Positions 46,442 to 55,586 of a stretch of 64,000 bases of DNA are shown piece by piece. A program made the translations under genes and the position numbers. The DNA comes from Rhodoblastus sp963736175 (lineage in GTDB: Bacteria > Pseudomonadota > Alphaproteobacteria > Rhizobiales > Beijerinckiaceae): NCBI GenBank assembly GCA_963736175.1, contig CAVTNU010000002.1, positions 1-64,000 on the forward strand, written 5' to 3'. The first letter of the stretch is position 1; every line of letters begins with the position of its first letter. The notes under the pieces are model-generated. The model was given only the letters and a program-made list of their open reading frames with translations, made no database searches and was not told the DNA's origin.

Positions 46442-46677
46442 GAGAACCTCCTTCGTCCGTCGATTAGAGCGAACGAGGGGAGCTTGTGCCGGGGCGGCTG
46501 AACTTCGCATGAAATCAGCGTTCAGACGCGGTTCATCGGCTAGGCTTGCGTGGGATCGCGATAAAGTCGTCCGCCGGGCTGAAGTTTGTCCGGGCAGTTG
46601 ACGGCGGCGCGCTCCTGTGGCGCAGTCCTCAAAAAATCGGCGCGGCCTCGCGTCGCTCACAATTGGCTGGATAGGCA

Positions 46678-47634
46678 ATGACCCTGAAAATCGCCGTGCA
46701 GATGGACCCGATCGAGCGCATCAACATCGCCGGCGATTCGACCTTCGCCCTGTTGCTCGAGGCGCAGGCGCGCGGCCACGCGCTGTTCTACTACACGCCC
46801 GACAAGCTGTCGCTGCGCGGCGTGGACGTGGTCGCGCCGCTGCAGGACGTCAAGGTGCGCGACGCCAGCGGCGATCACTTCCAGCTCGGCGCGCCGCGCC
46901 GCACCTTCCTGCGCGATATGGACGTCATCCTGCTACGCCAGGACCCGCCTTTCGATCTGGCCTATATCACTTCGACCCATCTGCTCGAGATGGTGGGCGG
47001 CCAGACGCTGATCGTCAACGATCCGGCGAGCGTGCGCAACGCCCCGGAAAAATTGTTCGTCATGGATTTTCCCGAACTGATGCCGGCGACCCTCATCAGC
47101 CGCGACCGCGAGGAGATCGACGCCTTTCGCGCCGAGCATGGCGAGGTGGTGATGAAGCCCTTGCACGGCCACGGCGGCGCGGCGGTGTTTCGGCTGCTGG
47201 AGAAGGACGCCAATTACGGCTCGCTGTTCGACCTGTTTTCGACCAGCTTTCGCGAGCCCTGGGTGGTGCAGAAATTTCTCCCCGCCGTCGCCAAGGGCGA
47301 CAAGCGCATCATTCTCGTCGATGGAATCGCGGCCGGCGCGGTCAACCGCGTGCCGGCGGAGAACGACATCCGCTCCAACATGGTGCGCGGCGGCGCGGCG
47401 CTGGCGACCGAACTCTCGCCGCGCGAACAGGAAATCTGCGCGCGGATCGGGCCGGAGTTGAAACGGCGCGGCCTGATCTTCGTCGGCATCGACGTGATCG
47501 ACGGCTGTCTCACCGAAATCAACGTCACCTCGCCGACCGGCGTGCGCGCCATCAAGCGCACCGGCGGCCCGGACGTCGCCGCCATGATCCTCGACGCCGT
47601 CGAGGCCCGCGTGAAGGCGATCAAGGCCGCGTGA
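46678..47634 (+). CDS. gshB: Glutathione synthetase
   Basis: The 318-residue ATP-grasp enzyme joins gamma-glutamylcysteine and glycine. It begins LKIAVQMDPIERINIAGDSTFAL, has LLRQDPPFDLAYITSTHLLE, VVMKPLHGHGGAAVFRL, FLPAVAKGDKRIILVDGIAAGAVNRVP and GIDVIDGCLTEINVTSPTG, all characteristic. The ATG follows GGATAGGCA, a weak site. Unlike many relatives no YraN or 16S methyltransferase gene is next to it. Confidence 0.94.
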   Translation: MTLKIAVQMDPIERINIAGDSTFALLLEAQARGHALFYYTPDKLSLRGVDVVAPLQDVKVRDASGDHFQLGAPRRTFLRDMDVILLRQDPPFDLAYITSTHLLEMVGGQTLIVNDPASVRNAPEKLFVMDFPELMPATLISRDREEIDAFRAEHGEVVMKPLHGHGGAAVFRLLEKDANYGSLFDLFSTSFREPWVVQKFLPAVAKGDKRIILVDGIAAGAVNRVPAENDIRSNMVRGGAALATELSPREQEICARIGPELKRRGLIFVGIDVIDGCLTEINVTSPTGVRAIKRTGGPDVAAMILDAVEARVKAIKAA

Positions 47635-47660
47635 TTTCCCGCGGCTTATTCCAGGCCATT

Positions 47661-48608
47661 CTAATTCGCCAGCAGCACGTGGCGGCATTCAGGCGGCAGT
47701 TGCGACAGGGTCATCGCCGGCTTCGGCTTGGCGTTCGGATTGACCCTTGGATGCAACACGCCATAGGAAAACCAATGATTGAGCGAGGCGTCGCAGCCCT
47801 CGCCCGAGGGCGTGGGGTCCTGCTCGCGGCAATTTTCGCTGCCGGCCGGACATTGGATGCGGACGTGGAAGTGGTAGTTGTGCCCGTAATAGGGCCGCAC
47901 TTTCTGCAGCCAGGAGCGGTCGCCGGTCGCCTCGCGGCAAATCGCCTTTTTGATCGCCGCGTTGACGAATATGCGCTCGACCGCCGGATCGAGCGCGGCG
48001 GCGCGGATGATGGCGAGCTGGCCGCGGCTCCAGACCTTGGGATCGACGTCGAGCTTGTCGGCGCGCACCATGTCGACCGCCGACATTTCCTCGCGGTCGC
48101 GCCGCGACAATTTGCGATCGGGCATCGGCGTCAGCCAGATATCGGCGTCGAGGCCGATCTGATGCGAGGCGTGGCCGGTGATCATCGGCCCGCCGCGCGG
48201 CTGCGACATGTCGCCGACCAGGATGCCGGGCCAGCCCGCCGTCTGCGGCGCCTTGTTCGACAGGCGCTCAAGAAAGGCGACGAGACTGGGGTGGCCCCAA
48301 TTGCGGTTGCGCGACAGGCGCATCACCTGCCAGGTCTCGCCATTGACCGGCAGCGCCTTGGCGCCGGCCAGACAGCCGCGCGAGTAGAAGCCGATCGCCC
48401 GCGCCGCGAGATCGGCGGGCTCGGTCTTGCGGCCGAACAATTCCTTGGCGGGCGTGGCGGGATCGTTGGGATTGGCGAGTGGCGGCAAGGGCTTGGGCTC
48501 GAGCGAGCCTTTTTCCTGCGCCGAGACGCCGGCCGCTCCGACGCAAGCAACTAGAATCGCAAGATAAAGCCCATTTTTACCACGTTTGGCTAATTTACCG
48601 CGAATCAT
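47661..48608 (-). CDS. mepA: Penicillin-insensitive murein endopeptidase
   Basis: The 315-residue protein has a signal peptide (LYLAILVACVGAAGVSA) and the MepA domain: MRLSRNRNWGHPSL, GHASHQIGLDADIWL with zinc-binding histidine and aspartate, MVRADKLDVDPKVW, and YYGHNYHFHVRIQCP with the HxH metal ligands. It cuts D-Ala-mDAP crosslinks in the periplasm. It is divergent from an L,D-transpeptidase gene, so two cell-wall genes share a 111-bp control region. Confidence 0.92.
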   Translation of the reverse strand: MIRGKLAKRGKNGLYLAILVACVGAAGVSAQEKGSLEPKPLPPLANPNDPATPAKELFGRKTEPADLAARAIGFYSRGCLAGAKALPVNGETWQVMRLSRNRNWGHPSLVAFLERLSNKAPQTAGWPGILVGDMSQPRGGPMITGHASHQIGLDADIWLTPMPDRKLSRRDREEMSAVDMVRADKLDVDPKVWSRGQLAIIRAAALDPAVERIFVNAAIKKAICREATGDRSWLQKVRPYYGHNYHFHVRIQCPAGSENCREQDPTPSGEGCDASLNHWFSYGVLHPRVNPNAKPKPAMTLSQLPPECRHVLLAN

Positions 48609-48719
48609 CTCGTCAACCTTTCCAGGAATTTAGCCTTTACGTGTACCGGATAAACTGGAATCTATTCCACCAGATGCGTCCGGCCGGCTTAACGGTCAAG
48701 TCGAGTGGGGGATTCCTTA

Positions 48720-49274
48720 ATGCGTAAACTCGTTGCACTTTTCCTGACCGTGGGCGCTTTGTTCGCCGTTCCGGTCGCCGCGCAGGCGCGGGTCCAGATC
48801 AATATCGACCTGTCGACGCAGAGGATGGAAGTCACATCCTCGCAAGGCTCTTATTCCTGGCCGATCTCCTCGGCGCGTTCGGGCTATGTGACGCCGCGCG
48901 GCACGTATTCTCCGACCAGCCTGCAGACCATGCATTATTCCAAGAAATATCATAACTCGCCGATGCCGCACTCGATCTTCTTCGCCGGCGGCTACGCCAT
49001 TCACGGCACCTACGCCACGGGCGCTCTGGGCCGGCCCGCTTCGCATGGCTGCGTCCGCATCTCCCCGGCTAACGCCGCCACGCTGTTTTCGCTGGTGAGG
49101 GCCGAAGGCGCTTCGATTTCGATCAGCGGTTCGCCCAATTATGGCCGCGAATACGCCAGCGCGGGCCACCGTCATCATAACTCTTCGGCTCTGGCCTATT
49201 CGCAAGGCCATCGCCGCGCGGCTTCGGTGCGCTCGTGGCAGCGCGAACCGGCGGCCGCCTTCTGGCCCGAGTGA
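48720..49274 (+). CDS. L,D-transpeptidase (YkuD domain)
   Basis: The 184-residue protein has a signal peptide (LVALFLTVGALFAVPVAAQA, about residues 4-23) followed directly by a YkuD domain (VQINIDLSTQRMEV, TPRGTYSPT, IHGTYATGALG, catalytic cysteine in SHGCVRIS at about 115). It makes 3-3 crosslinks in peptidoglycan or attaches proteins to it. A Ser/His/Arg-rich tail of 50 residues follows. ATG 48720 was chosen to give the signal peptide a normal start. Divergent from mepA. Confidence 0.9.
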   Translation: MRKLVALFLTVGALFAVPVAAQARVQINIDLSTQRMEVTSSQGSYSWPISSARSGYVTPRGTYSPTSLQTMHYSKKYHNSPMPHSIFFAGGYAIHGTYATGALGRPASHGCVRISPANAATLFSLVRAEGASISISGSPNYGREYASAGHRHHNSSALAYSQGHRRAASVRSWQREPAAAFWPE

Positions 49275-49324
49275 GCCGCACGGTTCGCAGACGCCTGAAC
49301 TGGGCGTCGGCGAAGCGGACGGCG

Positions 49325-49585
49325 TCAGTCGTAGCGTAACTTGAGCGCGAGGATGAGCGCGCTCAAGGCGACCGTCACGGCGTTGAAGGCGATCACCGAC
49401 GCCGAGCCGATCGACAGGCCGAAGATCAGCCAGAGCGCGCAGCCAAGGGTAAAGGCCGCCTGCGTCAGCAGCGAGATGGCCTTGGCGTCGCGGGTGCGCA
49501 GGATTTTCACCACCTGCGGCGCCCAGCACAAAGTGGTCAGCGTTCCGGCGGCGAAGCCGATGATTTCAGAGTTCAGGCTGGTCAA
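49325..49585 (-). CDS. SemiSWEET-type transporter
   Basis: The 86-residue membrane protein with three helices has the PQ-loop motif LCWAPQVVKIL (residues about 20-30) and NAVTVALSALILALKLRY at the end. This is the half-size SWEET/MtN3 fold, which dimerises to transport sugars. It stands between the L,D-transpeptidase gene and hrcA; the relation is not evident. Confidence 0.88.
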   Translation of the reverse strand: MTSLNSEIIGFAAGTLTTLCWAPQVVKILRTRDAKAISLLTQAAFTLGCALWLIFGLSIGSASVIAFNAVTVALSALILALKLRYD

Positions 49586-49702
49586 GCGTCACTCGCCCTT
49601 TTGCTGGCTAATTTGCGATTGCCGCCGGCCTTTCGGGTCGGGCGGCGCGGCGAACTGATAGCGGCAATATCGTCGCCGATCAAAGCCAAACGACATGCGG
49701 AA

Positions 49703-50791
49703 TCAGCCGCCGCCGATCAGACGGGCGATAACCTTGGCCGTGTAATCGACCATCGGCACGACGCGCGCGTAGTTGAGCCTTGTTGGACCGATCACGCCCA
49801 GCACGCCGACGATGCGGCGCTGGCTGTCATGGAACGGGGCGGCGATCATCGAGGAGCCGGACAACGAAAACAGCTTGTTCTCGGACCCGATGAAAATGCG
49901 CACGCCCTCGCCAGTTTCGGCGCGCGCCAACAGGTCGATGACGTCGCGCTTGGTCTCCAGATCGTCGAAAAGCAGCTTGATGCGCTCGACGTCCTCCATC
50001 GCCGTCAGGTCTTCGAGCAGATTGGCTTGTCCGCGCACGATGAGATTTTGCTCGGCTCCCGAAGGTCCGGCCCAGGACGCCAGGCCGGCGTCGACAAGGC
50101 GCGCGGTGAGAACATCGAGCTCGGCTTGCGCGGCTTGACGCGAGGCCTCGATTTCCGCCCGCAATTGCGTCAGCGTGCGGCCGCGCAGGCGCGCGTTGAG
50201 GTAATTGCCCGCCTCGATCAGCGCTGAGGCCGGAATATCGGCGGGAATGGGCAAAATGCGATTTTCCACCGATCCGTCTTCCGAGACCAGGATCGCCAGG
50301 GCGCGTTCGGGTTCAAGACGGACGAAATCGACCTGCTTGAGGCGATTGTTCTCCTTGCTTGTGATGACGACGCCCGCGCCGCGCGTCAGACCGGACAGCA
50401 ACAGGGTCGCCTCGGCCAGGGCGTCCTGCGTGGTGCGCTGGAGCGAGGCGGCGCGCATCTGCGTTTCGATGCCGGCGCGCTCGGCGTCGGTCAGGTCGCC
50501 GATCTGCAACAGCGAATCGACGAAAAAGCGCAGGCCCAGTTCGGTCGGCAGGCGTCCGGCGCTGGTATGGGGCGCGAAAACCAGGCCCAGCTCTTCAAGA
50601 TCCTGCATGACGTTGCGCACCGAAGCCGGCGACAGGTTCATCGGCAGGATGCGGGAAAGATGGCGCGAGCCGACCGGCTCGCCATGCGCCAGATAGGATT
50701 CGACGATGGATTTGAAAATCTCGCGCGAACGCTCGTTAAGTCGCGACAGCGCGCCTTGGCCTGCTGGTGAAATATCCGGAACGATCGCCAT
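49703..50791 (-). CDS. hrcA: Heat-inducible transcription repressor HrcA
   Basis: The 362-residue repressor binds CIRCE operators of groESL. It has the winged helix at the start (RSREIFKSIVESYLAHGEPVGSRHLSR, SPASVRNVMQDLEELGL), PHTSAGRLPTELGLRFFVD, and the C-terminal GAF-like and insertion domains ending YARVVPMVDYTAKVIARLI. grpE, its usual downstream partner, is absent; the SemiSWEET gene follows. No CIRCE element is seen nearby. Confidence 0.93.
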   Translation of the reverse strand: MAIVPDISPAGQGALSRLNERSREIFKSIVESYLAHGEPVGSRHLSRILPMNLSPASVRNVMQDLEELGLVFAPHTSAGRLPTELGLRFFVDSLLQIGDLTDAERAGIETQMRAASLQRTTQDALAEATLLLSGLTRGAGVVITSKENNRLKQVDFVRLEPERALAILVSEDGSVENRILPIPADIPASALIEAGNYLNARLRGRTLTQLRAEIEASRQAAQAELDVLTARLVDAGLASWAGPSGAEQNLIVRGQANLLEDLTAMEDVERIKLLFDDLETKRDVIDLLARAETGEGVRIFIGSENKLFSLSGSSMIAAPFHDSQRRIVGVLGVIGPTRLNYARVVPMVDYTAKVIARLIGGG

Positions 50792-50854
50792 GCTCGAACA
50801 TGGGGCTTGCCGCGTCTGGAGGCAAGCGGGGCGTGTTCGACGCGTTCGTCCTTC

Positions 50855-51732
50855 CTAAAGGAAATCGCCCGCCACACGCCGGGTCGTCTCAACGATGAAG
50901 TCATGAACCCGGCGCACCCGCGCCAGATCGCGCACGTCGTCATGGGCGACGATCCAGTACGAGCGGATGGCGCGCCGCTCGGGCAGCACCCTGACCAGAT
51001 CGGAGTAATTGCGCGCCGCGTAATCGTGCAGCACGCCGACGCCGGCGCCGGCGCGCACCGCCTCGACCTGTCCGAGCATGCCGGCGCATTCGAAGCGCGG
51101 CAGGTTTCGCAATCCGAATTCGTCGAGATAATCGAGTGAGGGCGAGAAGATCAGGTCGGGCACGTAAACCACCGCGCGCGCCGCTTTGAGCTCGGCCTCG
51201 CAACCGATCGGGCGCTCGGCCAGATAGCTGGCGCTGGCGTAGAGCGACAGGCTGTAATCGGTCAGTTTTTTCACGGTCAGTCGGCCCTCGCTCGGCGGAT
51301 CGATGGTGATGGCGAGGTCGGCTTCGCGTTTGGCCAGAGAAAAGGCGCGCGGCAGGGGAACCAGCTGGACGGTCAAGGCCGGATATTGGCGGACGAAGCC
51401 AGGAAACGCGCGCGCCAGCACAAATGTGCCGAAGCCGTCGGGGCGCCGACCCGCACATAGCCTTCGAGCGCGATGTCCTCGCGGCACAGGCGCGATTCCA
51501 GCCGCAAAATCTCTGTCTCGATACGCTCGGCGGCGGCGAGATAGGCTTCGCCCGACGGCGTCAGGCGGCAGCCGCCCGCCCGCCGATCCAGCAACTTCGT
51601 CCCAAGGTCGGCTTCCAGCGCGTCCATGCGGCGCGTCACCGTGGCGTGATCGAGCCCTAATTTGCGCGCCGCGCCAAGAATTTGGCCGGCGCGGGCGACG
51701 CTGAGAAAAACGCGCGCATGATCCCAATTCAT
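50855..51732 (-). pseudogene. LysR-family regulator broken by one-base deletion
   Basis: The first 107 codons (ATG 51732) encode a LysR helix-turn-helix (NWDHARVFLSVARAGQILGAARKLG, DHATVTRRMDALEADLG) and stop early. The effector domain (DGFGTFVLARAFPGFVRQYP to VRRVHDFIVETTRRVAGDF) is in another frame ending at 50855. Adding one C to the run GCCCCG near 51449-51452 restores a normal protein of about 292 residues. It is divergent from mmsA, so it was probably its regulator. Real inactivation and base-call error cannot be separated here. Confidence 0.85.
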
Positions 51733-51866
51733 CGATCCGACCTGAAATTCCGCACAATGGATGCGCGAATTATGCCGTTGCTATGCGCAATTTCTCAAGT
51801 CAAAGATTTCGCCAAAGATTTCACCACGACGCAAAAGCGCATCGATCGCGCGCGGGAGGATTTCGC
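51733..51866. promoter_or_regulatory. Divergent LysR/mmsA control region
   Basis: Within 134 bp there are two near-copies of ATGCGC(G)AATT (about 51760 and 51783), a possible LysR site. No clear -35/-10 pair was found. Confidence 0.35.
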
Positions 51867-53366
51867 ATGGCCAAGGACCTGACCCATTTTATCGGCGGCA
51901 AGCACGTGCAGGGAACGTCGGGCCGTTTCGCCGACGCCTATCAGCCGATGACCGGCGAGGTGATTTCGCGGGTGCCGCTGGCCAGCAACGCCGAGGTTCG
52001 CGCCGCCGTCGAAAACGCCCGCGCCGCGCAGCCGGCCTGGGCCGCGACCAACGCGCAGCGGCGCGGCCGCGTCTTCATGAAATTCGTCGATCTGCTCAAC
52101 CGCGACATGGATTTCCTGGCGCAATTGCTGGCGCGCGAACACGGGAAGACCATTCCCGACGCCAAAGGCGACATTCAGCGCGGTCTCGAAGTCTGCGAAT
52201 ACGTCATCGGCGCCCCGCATCTTTTGAAGGGCGAGTACACTGACGGAGCTGGGCCTGGCATCGACATCTATTCGATGCGCCAGCCGCTCGGCGTCGTCGC
52301 CGGCATCACCCCGTTCAATTTTCCGGCGATGATTCCGATGTGGAAGTTCGCTCCGGCGATCGCCTGCGGCAACGCCTTCATTCTCAAGCCGTCCGAGCGC
52401 GACCCGGGCGTGCCGCTGCGCCTCGCCGAATTGATGATCGAAGCGGGCCTGCCGGCCGGTATTCTCAATGTCGTCAACGGCGACAAGGAAGCGGTCGACG
52501 CCATTCTCGACAACGCCGACATCAAGGCGATCGGCTTTGTCGGCTCCACCCCGATCGCGGAATATATTTATGCGCGCGGCTGCGCTAACGGCAAGCGGGT
52601 GCAATGTTTCGGCGGCGCCAAGAACCATATGGTGGTCATGCCCGACGCCGACATGGACCAGACCGTCGATGCGCTGATCGGCGCCGGTTACGGCTCGGCG
52701 GGCGAGCGCTGCATGGCGATTTCAGTAGCCGTGCCGGTCGGCGAGAAGACCGCCGAAGAGCTGATCAAGCGCCTCATTCCGCGCGTTGAGGCCCTGAAAA
52801 TCGGTCCCTCGACCGATCTTGGCGCCGATTACGGGCCGGTGGTGACCAAGGCGCATCTGGACAAGATCAAATCCTATGTCGATCTCGGCGTTCGCGAAGG
52901 CGCGAAGCTTCTCGTCGACGGACGCGGGTTCAAGATGCAGGGCTATGAAAACGGCTTTTACATGGGCGGATGTCTGTTCGATCAGGTGACGCCCGACATG
53001 CGCATCTACAAGGAGGAGATCTTCGGACCCGTGCTGTCGGTGACGCGCGCCAAGGCCTACGAAGACGCGCTGAAGCTTTGCAACGATCACGAGTTTGGCA
53101 ATGGCGTCGCCATATTCACCCGCGACGGCGACGCCGCCCGCGACTTCGCCTCGCGCGTCAATGTCGGCATGGTCGGCGTCAACGTGCCGATTCCCGTGCC
53201 GATCGCCTACTACACCTTCGGCGGCTGGAAACGCTCGGGATTCGGCGATCTCAACCAGCACGGCGCCGACGCGATGCGCTTCTACACCAAGACCAAGACG
53301 GTGACCTCGCGCTGGCCGTCCGGCGTCAAGGACGGCGCGAGCTTCGTCATTCCGACGATGAACTGA
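51867..53366 (+). CDS. mmsA: CoA-acylating methylmalonate-semialdehyde dehydrogenase
   Basis: The 499-residue enzyme converts methylmalonate semialdehyde (or malonate semialdehyde) to propionyl-CoA (acetyl-CoA) with NAD and CoA, in valine and inositol breakdown. It has ITPFNFPAMIPMWKFAPAIA, FVGSTPIAEYIY, GGAKNHMVVMPDAD, and the catalytic cysteine in GSAGERCMAIS. Start ATG 51867 follows GGGAGGA; the frame is open to 51783. The propionyl-CoA made would enter the same CoA-ester network as ccr and ecm. Confidence 0.94.
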   Translation: MAKDLTHFIGGKHVQGTSGRFADAYQPMTGEVISRVPLASNAEVRAAVENARAAQPAWAATNAQRRGRVFMKFVDLLNRDMDFLAQLLAREHGKTIPDAKGDIQRGLEVCEYVIGAPHLLKGEYTDGAGPGIDIYSMRQPLGVVAGITPFNFPAMIPMWKFAPAIACGNAFILKPSERDPGVPLRLAELMIEAGLPAGILNVVNGDKEAVDAILDNADIKAIGFVGSTPIAEYIYARGCANGKRVQCFGGAKNHMVVMPDADMDQTVDALIGAGYGSAGERCMAISVAVPVGEKTAEELIKRLIPRVEALKIGPSTDLGADYGPVVTKAHLDKIKSYVDLGVREGAKLLVDGRGFKMQGYENGFYMGGCLFDQVTPDMRIYKEEIFGPVLSVTRAKAYEDALKLCNDHEFGNGVAIFTRDGDAARDFASRVNVGMVGVNVPIPVPIAYYTFGGWKRSGFGDLNQHGADAMRFYTKTKTVTSRWPSGVKDGASFVIPTMN

Positions 53367-53740
53367 TTCGTTGCGGCGGCAAACGCATGCAGAGGGCCGT
53401 CTTGGCGGAACCAAAGCGGCCCCTTAAGTTTTTGTTTGATGTTATAGTTTCATGGAAAAAGACTGAGGTTTTTTAGCGATATTTCCTAAGTCCCGCCGCG
53501 TTCGCCGTTGGCTTTTCACTTTGACCGCGCGCGGATTTACGCGGCCGAACAGTCCGATCGTTTGTCGATCCAAGCGCTTTGTTCGCCGTTTCAACGACCT
53601 GCGCGTTGGCGCAAGAACATCCTGCGGCGAAGCGGCGATCGGAATCTTAATTTCCGTAAAGATATCGTTGCGGTCGCGCCGCAATCTGTCATCTTAATAA
53701 CTGATTCGGCGCGGCGAATCGCTTTCGCAAAGTCACTGGC
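53367..53740. other. 374-bp AT-rich gap
   Basis: I see no gene. The stretch 53420-53500 is clearly richer in A and T than its surroundings (TTTTTGTTTGATGTTATAG) and probably holds the promoter for the following small gene. Confidence 0.3.
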
Positions 53741-54175
53741 GTGTTTTTCAAGACCAACCTCACCTCGCCTCTGTCAACCGAAAGGTCTGATCTAACCTTC
53801 TGGTGCGAAGCGAGCGTGCGCGACCGCCTGTGGGAATTCTATGTTTCCGAAATCGGCGAGGCGGAGACCGCAAGCCAGGCGGCGCGCCTGCATTGGGCGG
53901 CCTGGCGCGGCCTGCTCGCGGGATTTCCGATGGTCGCCGTTCAAGCGCGGCGCGATCTCGAAAATCTTTGCGCCGGTCTCAACATCCGGGGCGATTTGAT
54001 TGAGCAAGGCGACGAACTGGTGGTCGATGAAATCGCCGAGATGATCTTCAATCGCTTCCGGCGGTCGCCGGTTCTGGCCAAAAATTACACCAAGTGTCTG
54101 GTCGCCGCCGCGATGATCCTGGGCGAAACGCATCGGGACAAAGCGCCCGCCGCGCCGTTGCGCCGATCCGCCTGA
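53741..54175 (+). CDS. Hypothetical protein
   Basis: The frame encodes up to 144 residues and starts at GTG 53741 without a visible ribosome site; GTG 53815 is a shorter option. The sequence has mixed charged and aromatic residues (RDRLWEFYVSEIGEAETASQAARLHWAAWRGLLAGFPMVA, then LVVDEIAEMIFNRFRRSPVLAKNYTKCLVAAAMILGE) and looks helical and soluble, with codon use like its neighbours. I do not recognise the family. Confidence 0.5.
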   Translation: MFFKTNLTSPLSTERSDLTFWCEASVRDRLWEFYVSEIGEAETASQAARLHWAAWRGLLAGFPMVAVQARRDLENLCAGLNIRGDLIEQGDELVVDEIAEMIFNRFRRSPVLAKNYTKCLVAAAMILGETHRDKAPAAPLRRSA

Positions 54176-54351
54176 TCAGCCGCCATTCTTCTGACGCCGC
54201 AAGGTCTTGGGCTTTTCGCTCGGGCGAAAGCGTCCGCTTTCGCAGCCGTCGTCGGCGCGCCGCGGCGGGCCGAGGTTGTATGGTCTCGATTGCGGGCTAC
54301 AATCGCGCCCGAATGACGGACGCGCGGATTAGCGCCTTGAACGGAATCGGC

Positions 54352-55560
54352 ATGATGGCGTTGCGGATTGTTGCGGCTTCCGCTTTTGTGCTGGCGAGTT
54401 TTTGCGCCAGCGCCGATCCGCTCTACGTCTGGACGCAATACACGCCCGGCGGCGTCGAAGCGCGCGCCATCGTCGAGCCGGGCGCCTGCCCATCAGTCAT
54501 GCTGGACGGCGCGCCGGCGACAATGGCCTTGCGCGCGGCGCCGGACCAGAGTTTTCCCGTCGCGGTTTGCGCCCTCGCGCTGCCGAAAGACGTCCAGAAG
54601 GCCGAGATCAACGGTCGTCCGATCGCTTTGCCGAAAGTGGCGGCGCAAAAAATTCTGCTCATCGGCGATACGGGCTGCCGCGTCAAATATGTGTTGATGC
54701 AGGCCTGCAACGATCCAAAGGCATGGCCGTTTCATCAGATCGCGCAGAGCGCCGCGGCCATGGGGCCCGATCTCGTCGTCCATCTCGGCGATTACCATTA
54801 CCGTGAAACGGTCTGCGCGCCGTTCAACAAGGGCTGCGCCGGATCGCCGTCGGGCGACAACTGGGCGACCTGGAGAGCTGAATTTTTCGAGCCGGCCGGC
54901 GATCTTTTGACGCGCGCGCCGTTTGTTTTCGTTCGCGGCAATCACGAACTCTGCGCGCGCGCCGGCGCGGGCTGGACGCGGTTCATCGACCCTTATCCTT
55001 TCGCGCCCGATCAGGGCTGCCGCTCCAAGGAGCCGCCCTATCTTGTCGATCTGGACGGCGTCGCCCTGCTGGCGATGGACGTATCCGACGCCGACGAGAA
55101 CACGCCCGACGCCGAAGCCGCCGCCTTTTACAAAACGCAATTTGTCGCGGCCGAAGCCGTCAAGGGACCGGTTTTCATCGCCATGCACAAGCCGATCTGG
55201 ATTTACGGCGCCAATCAAACCCTGGCTCTGGCGGCGCGCAACGTCATTCCCGCCAATGTTCAGGCGATCCTGTCCGGACACCGTCACGTTTTCGAAGTCG
55301 TCAGTTACGAATCGGATTTGCCGGCTCAGATCGTCGCCGGCAATGGCGGCGATTGGCTGCAATTCGGCGAAACCGGCGATTTCAGCCACAAGACGATTTT
55401 GGGCGTCGAGGTTAAATTCGGCCGCACCCTGCCTGATCTGTTCGGGTTCGCCTTGCTCGAACGCGCCCGGGATCATTGGCTCCTGCACGCCTATGACATG
55501 GATGCGCATCAGCGTATGGAATGCGCCTTGAAGGCGCGCGATCTCGTCTGTCCGCCGTAA
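54352..55560 (+). CDS. Exported metallophosphoesterase
   Basis: The 402-residue protein has a signal peptide (ALRIVAASAFVLASFCASA), an N-terminal domain of about 100 residues, and a calcineurin-like phosphoesterase domain: LLIGDTGC, VVHLGDYHYRE, FVRGNHELC, FIAMHKPIW and LSGHRHVFE, the complete metal-binding set. It acts in the periplasm on an unknown phosphoester. ATG 54352 gives the best signal peptide; ATG 54313 is possible. It is followed 26 bp later by the LysR gene of the lig cluster but is probably unrelated to it. Confidence 0.82.
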   Translation: MMALRIVAASAFVLASFCASADPLYVWTQYTPGGVEARAIVEPGACPSVMLDGAPATMALRAAPDQSFPVAVCALALPKDVQKAEINGRPIALPKVAAQKILLIGDTGCRVKYVLMQACNDPKAWPFHQIAQSAAAMGPDLVVHLGDYHYRETVCAPFNKGCAGSPSGDNWATWRAEFFEPAGDLLTRAPFVFVRGNHELCARAGAGWTRFIDPYPFAPDQGCRSKEPPYLVDLDGVALLAMDVSDADENTPDAEAAAFYKTQFVAAEAVKGPVFIAMHKPIWIYGANQTLALAARNVIPANVQAILSGHRHVFEVVSYESDLPAQIVAGNGGDWLQFGETGDFSHKTILGVEVKFGRTLPDLFGFALLERARDHWLLHAYDMDAHQRMECALKARDLVCPP

Positions 55561-55586
55561 GTGCCCACAGACCCTAAAGAGCGATC

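Noticed and set aside
46617..48554. 645-codon plus frame over gshB and mepA
   Set aside because: Out-of-frame reading of gshB joined with antisense of mepA.
49586..51866. CIRCE element near hrcA
   Set aside because: No TTAGCACTC / GAGTGCTAA pair found on either side.
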